This document shows positions 1 through 5,753 of a stretch of 7,297 bases of DNA, piece by piece (the stretch's first letter is position 1; each line of letters begins with the position of its first letter). The stretch comes from an uncultured Prevotellaceae bacterium (GTDB taxonomy: Bacteria; Bacteroidota; Bacteroidia; Bacteroidales; Muribaculaceae): contig CALZFJ010000097.1 of NCBI GenBank assembly GCA_945645715.1, forward strand, positions 1 to 7,297, read 5' to 3'. The notes under the pieces were generated by a model. The model worked only from the letters and a program-made list of their open reading frames with translations, ran no database searches and was not told the DNA's origin. The translations under genes were made by a program, and so were the position numbers.

Positions 1-798
1 GATGGAGGAGTTGTCGTAGTGCTGTGGGTGAATGAAGGTGTTCATTGCTTCGGCGGGGTCGTCCTTTTTCATGAAGTTCTCGCCGATGAGGAAGCCGTTG
101 TAGCCAATGGAGCGCAGGCGGTGCAGAGCAGTGTGAGAGCTGATGCCACCTTCGGCGATTCGGAGGAAACGGTCGGGAATGCGGCCGATGAGGTTGAAGG
201 CAACGTCGGCGTTCACAGAGAAGTTGGAGAGGTTGCAGTTGTTTACGCCCACGAGGTCGGTGCAAGCCGGGATTTTGGCTATTTCGCGCTCGGAGTGTAT
301 TTCTAACAGTACTTCCATGCCAAAGTCGTGAGCCACCACCATCATTGCCTCGATTTCTTCGAGAGTGAGCATCGAAGCGATAAGCATCACTGCATCGGCG
401 CCATAGACGTAGGCTTCGGCGATTTGGTATTTTGATACCATGAAGTCGTTGCGTAGCAATGGGATATGGACACATCGGCGTGCTACGGCAAGGTCGGTGA
501 GCGATCCGCTGAAGAACCGTGAGTCGGTGACGATGGAGCATGCTGCGGCGCCATGTTGGGCGTAGCCCGACACCACGCTTGCCACATCGGCGGTAGGGTT
601 GATGCTGCCCTTGGCCGGTGAGCGTCGCTTAAACTCGGCGATTACACCGCTGTAGTTTCCACGCAATGCACCTTTCAGGGAAAGGGGCTGGCGCTTGAGC
701 TGACGTGCGAGGGCGAACAGCCGCTCTTCGCTCACAATCTGCTTCATGGCTTCTACCTCGCGACGCTTGTTGTCGGCAATAATGTCGATGATGTTCAT
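1..798 (-). CDS. trpC: Indole-3-glycerol phosphate synthase, partial at 3' end, with altered active-site residues
   Basis: This enzyme closes the indole ring of CdRP to give indole-3-glycerol phosphate in cytosolic tryptophan synthesis. Reading from the ATG at 798, the frame stays open for 266 codons to the window edge, so the stop is not seen. The family is usually about 255-265 residues, so little should be missing. The signature EFKRRSPAKG is at residues 55-64 (Glu55 and Lys57 kept). LLEIHSE carries Glu166, the expected general-base Glu, and VGVNN carries Asn186-187. GFLIGE near the C-terminus is the phosphate-binding loop. Three positions are unusual: RNDF at 116-119 where RKDF is normal, NNCNL where NNRNL or NNRDL is normal (Cys188), and EGGI at 216-219 where ESGI is normal. 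An in-frame stop lies just upstream, so this ATG is the only sensible start. It follows aroB by 26 bases and is probably cotranscribed. The fold assignment is firm; full catalytic activity is uncertain. Confidence 0.93.
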   Translation of the reverse strand, partial: MNIIDIIADNKRREVEAMKQIVSEERLFALARQLKRQPLSLKGALRGNYSGVIAEFKRRSPAKGSINPTADVASVVSGYAQHGAAACSIVTDSRFFSGSLTDLAVARRCVHIPLLRNDFMVSKYQIAEAYVYGADAVMLIASMLTLEEIEAMMVVAHDFGMEVLLEIHSEREIAKIPACTDLVGVNNCNLSNFSVNADVAFNLIGRIPDRFLRIAEGGISSHTALHRLRSIGYNGFLIGENFMKKDDPAEAMNTFIHPQHYDNSSI

Positions 799-824
799 AT
801 TGTAGGGTTATTGGAGTTGAGGTT

Positions 825-1889
825 TTAAATGTGCATAAGGTCGCGGTAGATGTCGAGTGCAGCACGCACATCGTCGTCGGAGGCGCAGCAGTTGATTTTC
901 ACTTCGCCCACGTCGGATAGCAGGGTGAAATTCATTTCGCCATTCTCGCTTTTCTTGTCGTGGCTCATGAGAGTGAGCAGAGCATCGTAGTCCTTGCAGG
1001 TGATGTGGAAAGCGCCATAGTTTTCGAGGATGAACTTGGCGTATTCCTGCACCCGAGAGCTCGGGAAGGAGCACAGCATATTAGCGAGGGTCAGTTCCAC
1101 CACCATGCCCCAAGCCACTGCGTGGCCATGAGGAATGGGATTCTTGTGGCTCATAGCGAGGCTTTCGAAGGCGTGTCCGGCGGTGTGTCCGAGGTTGAGG
1201 GCACGGCGGATGCCGCGTTCGTGCGGGTCTTGGCGAACGATGTCGGCTTTCACCTGCACTGATTCGCGCAGGAGAGAGAGCAGGAGGTCGTAGTCGCGGC
1301 ACTCAAAGTCGTAGGCAAGCAGGCGGTCGTAGGTTTCGGCACCCTTGAGCAGTCCGTGTTTCAGCATCTCGGCAAATCCCGACTTTACCTCGGCGAGAGG
1401 CAGGGTTGAGAAGAAGCAAGTGGAGATAATCACGGCATCGGCTTCATTGAACACACCAATCTCATTCTTCAATCCGCGGAAGTTAACGCCCGTCTTTCCG
1501 CCAACGGCAGCATCGACGGCGCTGAGCAGAGTGGTGGGCACATTGATGAAGCGAATGCCGCGCTTGAAAGTGGAGGCTGCGAATCCGCCGAGGTCGGTCA
1601 CCATGCCTCCGCCGAGGTTGATGAGAACCGACTTGCGCGTTGCGCCATTGGCACAGAGTTCGCGCCACACCTCGGCAGTAGCCTCGATGGTCTTGTTCAT
1701 GTCGCCCGACTTGATGGTGATGTTGTGTGCGCGTGCAATGTGGGTGTTGTCGGCAAGGCGAGGCAGCACAAAGTAGGCAGTGTTGGTGTCGGTGAGCACA
1801 AACAGGCGGTTGTAGTCGATGTTGGCAAGAGCCTCATCGATTGCAGCCGAGATGTCGTTGGTGAAAATAATGCGTTGGTTGTGTTCCAT
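825..1889 (-). CDS. aroB: 3-dehydroquinate synthase
   Basis: This is the second shikimate-pathway enzyme; it converts DAHP to 3-dehydroquinate in the cytosol using NAD and a divalent metal, usually zinc. The 354-residue length fits the family. The NAD-binding glycine motif GGGMVTDLGG is at residues 93-102, and NVPTTLLSAVDAAVGGKTGVN spans about 116-136. The expected metal ligands are Glu174 (GFAEMLKHG), His235 (LNLGHTAGH) and His254 (PHGH). Active-site residues Lys177, Arg228, Asn232 and His239 also match. The N-terminal half is the Rossmann-like NAD domain and the C-terminal half the helical metal-binding domain. Start: ATG at 1889, 39 bases after the HAD gene stop, with no clear Shine-Dalgarno. 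I see no promoter in that gap, so it is probably read from the promoter before the HAD gene. All key residues are present and the enzyme should be active. Confidence 0.97.
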   Translation of the reverse strand: MEHNQRIIFTNDISAAIDEALANIDYNRLFVLTDTNTAYFVLPRLADNTHIARAHNITIKSGDMNKTIEATAEVWRELCANGATRKSVLINLGGGMVTDLGGFAASTFKRGIRFINVPTTLLSAVDAAVGGKTGVNFRGLKNEIGVFNEADAVIISTCFFSTLPLAEVKSGFAEMLKHGLLKGAETYDRLLAYDFECRDYDLLLSLLRESVQVKADIVRQDPHERGIRRALNLGHTAGHAFESLAMSHKNPIPHGHAVAWGMVVELTLANMLCSFPSSRVQEYAKFILENYGAFHITCKDYDALLTLMSHDKKSENGEMNFTLLSDVGEVKINCCASDDDVRAALDIYRDLMHI

Positions 1890-1928
1890 AATGCTGAAAA
1901 ATATGTTTTAGTATCTAATCGCTTAAAT

Positions 1929-2687
1929 TTAGTCGTTTTCCCTAAAAAGGCTGATGAGGTGAGGCAGAGCATCGGCAAACTCCGTCATTGAGCCATACAC
2001 GATGTCGGCTCCACTCTCCACGAGGCGTTCCCTTGGAATGGGTCCGGTGGTGACAGCCACTGTGAAGCAGCCGGCGGCTTTCCCTGCCTGCACACCGAGC
2101 GGAGCGTTTTCGATTACGATGCACTCAGTGGCAGCACAGCCAGCCATTTCCATGCCTTTGAGATAAGGCTCGGGGTTAGGCTTGCCGTGTGTGACATTGT
2201 GAGCAGTGACGCGCTTTCCCGGGAGGAAGATTCCGGGGTAGTCGCTGTCGAGTCGGTCGAGGATTGATTGCTGTCCTGATCCGGTTACGAGCACGCGCAT
2301 AATACCGCTGTCGCGCAAAGTGGCGAGCATACGGTCGGCATCAGGCATCATCACAGGCTTGCCTTGCTCGGCGAAGTATTGAGCTTTGCGGGCATATAGT
2401 ACGCGAGCCTCATCGGGGGTGGCGGGGTGGCCGTAGGCGCGATTGAAGAGGATATCGATAGTGGCTGCACCGGTCATGCCCTCATAGAGATAGAACTCCT
2501 CGCGGCAGCAGTCTATGCCCATTTCGGTAGCCATACGATACCATGCGGCAGTGTGGTTGCGCATAGAGTCGTAGAGCACGCCGTCCATGTCGATAAGCGC
2601 GGCTTTCAGGTCGATGTGATTCACACCGGCGGTCTTCATATAAATTTTTATAGCGTCAATTTCATTCATCACTAATAAAACAATCAT
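1929..2687 (-). CDS. HAD-superfamily hydrolase, beta-phosphoglucomutase/phosphatase-like
   Basis: A 252-residue soluble haloacid-dehalogenase-family protein with the four motifs in order. Motif I is DMDGVLYDS with nucleophile Asp33 and acid/base Asp35. Motif II is VLVTGSG around Thr135. Motif III is Lys169 in HGKPNPEPYL. Motif IV is IENAPLGVQAG with Glu193. The helical cap lies between motifs I and II, as in subfamily I enzymes such as phosphoglycolate phosphatase and beta-phosphoglucomutase. Motif IV has Glu-Asn where Glu-Asp is common. The substrate cannot be read from sequence. The start is uncertain: ATGs at 2687, 2669 and 2639 are in frame, none with a strong ribosome site. The 2639 start would drop an N-terminal helix I believe occurs in Bacteroidales relatives (from memory), so 2687 or 2669 is preferred. 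It is the first gene after the promoter at 2737-2767 and heads an aroB-trpC block, but a role in aromatic synthesis is not implied by its sequence. Confidence 0.9.
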   Translation of the reverse strand: MIVLLVMNEIDAIKIYMKTAGVNHIDLKAALIDMDGVLYDSMRNHTAAWYRMATEMGIDCCREEFYLYEGMTGAATIDILFNRAYGHPATPDEARVLYARKAQYFAEQGKPVMMPDADRMLATLRDSGIMRVLVTGSGQQSILDRLDSDYPGIFLPGKRVTAHNVTHGKPNPEPYLKGMEMAGCAATECIVIENAPLGVQAGKAAGCFTVAVTTGPIPRERLVESGADIVYGSMTEFADALPHLISLFREND

Positions 2688-2736
2688 TTAGGCAGCAAAT
2701 AAGTTCACCTTTTGCCCCAAAAAACATTTTACACTG

Positions 2737-2767
2737 CAAAATTACTACATATTCATCACTGTAGCAA
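2737..2767 (-). promoter_or_regulatory. Bacteroidota-type promoter for the HAD-aroB-trpC block
   Basis: On the minus strand, TTG (2765-2767) is followed after 20 bases by TAATTTTG (2737-2744), an exact match to the Bacteroidota -7 consensus TAnnTTTG with normal spacing to the -33 element. The predicted start is near 2731, giving an untranslated leader of about 44-62 bases depending on the HAD start. It lies in the 120-base gap after the permease gene, so the three downstream genes can be transcribed independently of aroK. I see no strong terminator before it, so read-through from the permease may also occur. Confidence 0.7.
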
Positions 2768-2807
2768 CCCCTTCGGCAACAAAAACTCATGTATGGTGGT
2801 GATGGGG

Positions 2808-3698
2808 TTAGCGCTTGGTGAGGCAGATCATGAAGGTTACGGCGGCTATGGCTATGGCGATGCCGGTGGCAATGCTCGCGGTGAGGGGTTCGCCAAACAT
2901 CAGCGAGCCGACGAGTATTGCTGTGATTGGTTCAAACACTCCCAGCACTGAGGCTTTTGTGGCTCCAATGTTGCGGGTGGCAATGGCGAGCGAAGCGGTA
3001 GAGACTATTGTGGGCAAGATGGCAAGCCCTATGAGGTTGAGCCAAGCCGATTCACCCTCAATTCCGGCGGTGACAGGGATGCCCGAGGTGATGATTTTCT
3101 GAAGGAAAAATACGGCGCCGACCATGAGGGCGTAGAATGTGAGCAGGGAATTGGATATGCCCGAAATGGTCTTGCTGCGGTTGACGACAACGATGAAGAA
3201 GGAATAAGCCATAGCCGACCCCACCGATAGCAACACGCCCACAGGGTCGATGGCTCCGCTGCCACCGCCTTGCGTCATGATGATAACGCCCCCAAATGTG
3301 GCGGCAATGGCAAGCCACACTGGCCATGACGGCACCACGCCGAGAAAAACCATGATGATAGCCACCAATGCGGGATAGAGAAACACGAGGGTGGTGGCAA
3401 GTCCCGATGCGATGTAGTTGTAGGATTCAAAGAGAAGTGTGCTGCTTGCCGTGTAGAACACACCCAGAGCGAGCAGCACTCCGGCCTGCCTTAGCGATAG
3501 CCTGAAGCTCTGCTTCCTGAGCCACAAGAACACGCCAAGGATTACCACGGCAAAGGCGTAGCGAAAGAATAGAATCGACTCGATGGCTGCGCCATTGTTG
3601 ATTAACGGAATGGCAAACAGCGGATTAAGACCATAGGTAATGCCGGTGATTATGCCTGCCGGATAGCCCAAAATTGCATTCTTGCTAAGTGTTTTCAT
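2808..3698 (-). CDS. EamA/DMT-superfamily permease
   Basis: A 296-residue inner-membrane protein with ten predicted hydrophobic helices, at roughly residues 10-31, 38-60, 71-91, 96-119, 126-143, 152-172, 184-200, 217-238, 246-268 and 274-293. They form two EamA repeats of five helices each. The stretch GVFEPITAILVG (253-264) followed by FGEPLT matches the conserved end of the second EamA repeat. The short, basic C-terminus (LTKR) fits a cytoplasmic tail. Family members export or import amino acids, metabolites or nucleotide sugars, and the substrate here is unknown. The ATG at 3698 lies 70 bases after the aroK stop with no recognisable promoter between them, so it is probably cotranscribed with aroK. 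Neighbouring aromatic-pathway genes make an amino-acid or aromatic metabolite substrate conceivable, but that is inference only. Confidence 0.93.
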   Translation of the reverse strand: MKTLSKNAILGYPAGIITGITYGLNPLFAIPLINNGAAIESILFFRYAFAVVILGVFLWLRKQSFRLSLRQAGVLLALGVFYTASSTLLFESYNYIASGLATTLVFLYPALVAIIMVFLGVVPSWPVWLAIAATFGGVIIMTQGGGSGAIDPVGVLLSVGSAMAYSFFIVVVNRSKTISGISNSLLTFYALMVGAVFFLQKIITSGIPVTAGIEGESAWLNLIGLAILPTIVSTASLAIATRNIGATKASVLGVFEPITAILVGSLMFGEPLTASIATGIAIAIAAVTFMICLTKR

Positions 3699-3756
3699 AC
3701 TTCATTGAACATTGATTGCGCCCACATGTCGGTGAGCTGACGATGAGGAGTTTTGT

Positions 3757-3776
3757 GCCGCTAAGTTTTCAGCGGC
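3757..3776. repeat. Short inverted repeat over the aroK stop codon
   Basis: GCCGCT (3757-3762) and AGCGGC (3771-3776) are a perfect 6-bp inverted repeat around an 8-base loop. The loop and second arm include the aroK stop codon (3769-3771). On the transcribed minus strand no T-run follows, so it does not look like an ordinary intrinsic terminator. It may be a weak RNA hairpin between aroK and the permease gene, or chance. Confidence 0.35.
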
Positions 3777-4308
3777 TCTCGGGGAGGAGGGCGGCGAGGG
3801 CGCGGGCTGTGGCTTCGGTTTCAGCCGCATTCTCGATGTGGGTGGAGTCGAAAGTGAGCTGTGCACGGCTGTAAAAAGGCTCGCGCTTGGCGAGGGCTTC
3901 ATTGACAAAAGCAATAAGCTCTTCATCGGTCTTCTGGGCAATGAGCGGGCGCTTGGCGCGAGAGCCGGGGAGGGCAAGGCGCAGGGCAAGGCGCTCGGGC
4001 GATGTGGTGAGATATATGGCGAAGCCGTGGCCGACGATGTAGTCCATATTGTCGAAATAGCAGGGAGTGCCGCCACCGCATGCCACGATGACGTCTTCAA
4101 AGTCGGCAATCTCGTGTAGCATGCGACGCTCGAGGTCGCGGAAGCCCTCCTCACCGCGTTGTGCGAAAAGTTGCTTCACCGAGGCGTGAAACCGGCACTC
4201 AATGTAGGTGTCGAGGTCGATAAATTCCTTGCAGAGGTGCTTGGCAAGTGCTTTTCCGAGAGTGGTCTTGCCACTGCCCATATATCCTATGAGAAAAATC
4301 GGTTGCAT
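3769..4308 (-). CDS. aroK: Shikimate kinase
   Basis: This kinase phosphorylates shikimate to shikimate-3-phosphate with ATP, the fifth shikimate-pathway step, in the cytosol. The 179-residue length is normal. Visible motifs are Walker A GYMGSGKT at residues 8-15, IDLDTYIE with Asp31 and Asp33 for Mg/shikimate binding, FRDLE with Arg57 as a shikimate contact, CGGGTP at 77-82, and KRPLI with Arg120 in the lid. REPFYSRA near 142-149 is the C-terminal conserved region. The start chosen is the ATG at 4308. The longer frame to 4314 would need a TTG and adds only two residues. A Bacteroidota-type promoter sits about 65 bases upstream with a palindrome at the predicted start site. It is the first gene of the leftward cluster, followed by the permease; aroB lies in the next transcription block, so the two shikimate genes have separate promoters. 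Confidence 0.97.
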   Translation of the reverse strand: MQPIFLIGYMGSGKTTLGKALAKHLCKEFIDLDTYIECRFHASVKQLFAQRGEEGFRDLERRMLHEIADFEDVIVACGGGTPCYFDNMDYIVGHGFAIYLTTSPERLALRLALPGSRAKRPLIAQKTDEELIAFVNEALAKREPFYSRAQLTFDSTHIENAAETEATARALAALLPESR

Positions 4309-4338
4309 ATACAAAAAGTGGAGTTTGCAAATAATGAT

Positions 4339-4375
4339 GCGGTTGCTCCGGGGCTATGAGCCGCAAAGCAACCGC
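4339..4375. repeat. Nine-bp perfect inverted repeat at the aroK transcription start
   Basis: GCGGTTGCT (4339-4347) and AGCAACCGC (4367-4375) are perfect reverse complements. Inside them a second pair, GGCT (4352-4355) and AGCC (4359-4362), surrounds an ATG loop. The right arm ends on the first base of the aroK -7 element (4375-4382), so the repeat covers the predicted transcription start. It could be an operator for a repressor, or a hairpin near the 5' end of the aroK message. No T-run follows it on the minus strand within the leader, so a terminator role is not favoured. Confidence 0.6.
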
Positions 4376-4406
4376 AAAAGTACGAAAAAAAATCATTTTG
4401 GCACAA
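4375..4406 (-). promoter_or_regulatory. aroK: Bacteroidota-type promoter for aroK
   Basis: On the minus strand, TTG (4404-4406) is followed after 21 bases by TACTTTTG (4375-4382), matching TAnnTTTG. The predicted start is near 4369, about 60 bases before the aroK ATG. The spacer contains a run of eight T on the minus strand. The inverted repeat at 4339-4375 touches the downstream edge of the -7 element. Confidence 0.7.
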
Positions 4407-4711
4407 AATCAGCCGACTTTTTATCATCCCAAAAAATAATTGTTTGAAGCGTGAAATGCGCATAGTAGCGGCAGAGATAATTGGATAGGCAACCGCAATA
4501 TAATCGAATATCCGGTATCGGGCAATAATTCTGTCATCAGAATCTAAATCAAGCGGAATAGAGCGGGACGGAATTTTCACTGTCTTAATATGAACGGCTT
4601 GTCAGGTTGAACTAAGGCTGCCCTAACAGACCGATGGCTCGGCACGCCTGAATGGCAATCCGTGTTTCTGCAAAAAATGTGGGGCTGTGGAAATTTTTGT
4701 GGCTGCATAAT

Positions 4712-4741
4712 TTGTGATTACGGCGATGTTGAGTATCTTTG
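4712..4741 (+). promoter_or_regulatory. Bacteroidota-type promoter for the PfkB-like gene
   Basis: TTG (4712-4714, part of TTTG at 4711-4714) is followed after 19 bases by TATCTTTG (4734-4741), an exact TAnnTTTG match. The predicted start is near 4747, leaving a leader of nearly 90 bases before the ATG at 4835. The site also rules out longer versions of the protein beginning at the in-frame TTG at 4739, because that codon lies inside the -7 element. Confidence 0.7.
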
Positions 4742-4834
4742 TGGTTACAAAATTTAGTGGATACAAAAAATAACTGTAATTCCCGACTTCTTCTTTTTTC
4801 TCCCGGTGGGACTCGGGTTGATGAAAAACAGATT

Positions 4835-5704
4835 ATGCAAAAGATTATAGCAATAGGTGAGTCGGTTTTCGACACCGTTTTTGATGAGAACAACTGCCCC
4901 GTCAGCTCGTTTGTGGGCGGGCGCATCGCTAATGCTGCCGCCTTGCTTGGCGGTGATGGCATGCCGGTGTCGATGGTGAGTGAATGTTGCAACGACCATG
5001 TGGGTGATGTGGTGGTAGGCTTTCTGGAGTCGCATGGCGTGAATACACGTTCGATTGACCGCTACGTTGATGGCGCTACTGCCATATCTATGATTTTCAA
5101 TACGCCGTGCGGCAAGAAGCAGCTTAACTATTCCGACTATCCTGATGCCCGCTTTGATGTGGTGTGGCCTCGCTTCGATGAGAACGACGTGCTGCTTTTC
5201 GGCTCATTCTATAGCATTGAGGGCACTGTGCGCCAACGCCTCTTTGAGATGGTGAATTATGCTCTTGAGCGCAAGGCTATTGCGGTGTATCTGCCGGGTT
5301 GCCAGCATGGCATCAACTGCCGCATCACTAAGGTTATGCCTGCCATTCTTGAGAATTTTGAGGCTGCCGATGTGGTGATTGCCAACCGTGCCGACATTGA
5401 GGCTATTTATCCCGGTGAGACGGGGGAGGTGGCTTACCGGAACCACATTGAGTTCTATGATGTGCGGTTCTTCTATATTGATGATGATCTCTCGGTGCAC
5501 GTCTTTACGCGAGGTGGACATCAGCATATTCCTGCCCCGAAGCCGTACTCGGGCGACATGCTCGGGTGGCAGTCGCGCTTTGTGGCTGCAGTGGTGAAGG
5601 GAATTGCCTCGCAGGGCATTGCCAAGAAGTCGATTCACATGGTGGGTGAAGCGAAGTGGGCTGAAATTGCTGCCGAGGCTCTTGCCCGTGCCAATGAGGC
5701 GTGA
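4835..5704 (+). CDS. PfkB-family (ribokinase-fold) sugar kinase-like protein with degenerate catalytic motif
   Basis: A 289-residue cytosolic protein of the PfkB/ribokinase fold, whose members phosphorylate sugars or nucleosides with ATP. The N-terminal half is family-like: IAIGESVFD at residues 5-13 with sugar-contacting Asp13, and GGRIAN at 28-33 with the conserved Gly-Gly and Asn33, then LLGGDGMPVSMVSECCNDHVG. The C-terminal half has drifted. Where an Asp-x-Asn segment is often found, LPGCQ (153-157) appears, and the NxxE motif reads NRAD (184-187). The signature normally written DTxGAGDxF is KPYSGDMLGWQSRF (236-249). The catalytic Asp is therefore lost, or only Asp241 could serve after a shift. 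The frame is intact and the length normal, so it is not an obvious pseudogene. The ATG at 4835 is chosen because it begins at the first beta strand and follows the promoter. Substrate and activity are unknown; the TPR-like gene follows 49 bases later. Confidence 0.82.
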   Translation: MQKIIAIGESVFDTVFDENNCPVSSFVGGRIANAAALLGGDGMPVSMVSECCNDHVGDVVVGFLESHGVNTRSIDRYVDGATAISMIFNTPCGKKQLNYSDYPDARFDVVWPRFDENDVLLFGSFYSIEGTVRQRLFEMVNYALERKAIAVYLPGCQHGINCRITKVMPAILENFEAADVVIANRADIEAIYPGETGEVAYRNHIEFYDVRFFYIDDDLSVHVFTRGGHQHIPAPKPYSGDMLGWQSRFVAAVVKGIASQGIAKKSIHMVGEAKWAEIAAEALARANEA

Positions 5705-5753
5705 CGTGAATTGATAAAAACAAAGAAACTCATTTTATCTACACATAAAAACA

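Larger units (their letters stand above)
4309..4834. other. Divergent intergenic region between aroK and the PfkB-like gene
   Basis: These 526 bases hold no convincing gene. The aroK leader and promoter (minus strand) occupy about 4309-4406, and the PfkB-like gene's promoter and leader (plus strand) occupy 4712-4834. In between, 4407-4711 is moderately AT-rich with stops in all frames apart from short GTG- or TTG-started frames without family resemblance. Visible structure includes the palindrome at 4339-4375, a third copy of its half-site at 4489-4496, and a small hairpin with ATTCTG (4528-4533) and CAGAAT (4538-4543). In the PfkB leader, CCCGA (4782-4786) can pair with TCGGG (4813-4817). 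I see no tRNA, rRNA, riboswitch or insertion-sequence signature. Confidence 0.7.

Noticed and set aside
1345..1776. 143-codon plus-strand frame antisense to aroB
   Set aside because: It lies wholly inside a well-supported aroB on the opposite strand; composition reflects the aroB codons.
2761..2790. Terminator after the permease gene
   Set aside because: Only a 2-3 bp GC pairing around GAAG is possible and it is not followed by a T-run in the correct direction.
3757..3776. Intrinsic terminator after aroK
   Set aside because: The stem is only 6 bp and no T-run follows on the minus strand, so it is listed only as an inverted repeat.
3702..4154. 150-codon minus-strand frame overlapping aroK
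   Set aside because: Out-of-frame shadow of aroK, rich in Ser, Ala and Pro with no domain.
4287..4580. 97-codon minus-strand frame upstream of aroK
   Set aside because: It needs a GTG start, runs through the aroK promoter and palindrome into aroK out of frame, and has no family resemblance.
4739..4834. N-terminal extension of the PfkB-like protein by 32 residues
   Set aside because: The extension starts at a TTG inside the -7 promoter element, and its residues do not resemble the family; the ATG at 4835 starts right at the first beta strand.
5204..5638. 144-codon minus-strand frame opposite the PfkB-like gene
   Set aside because: Antisense shadow without recognisable features or a promoter.
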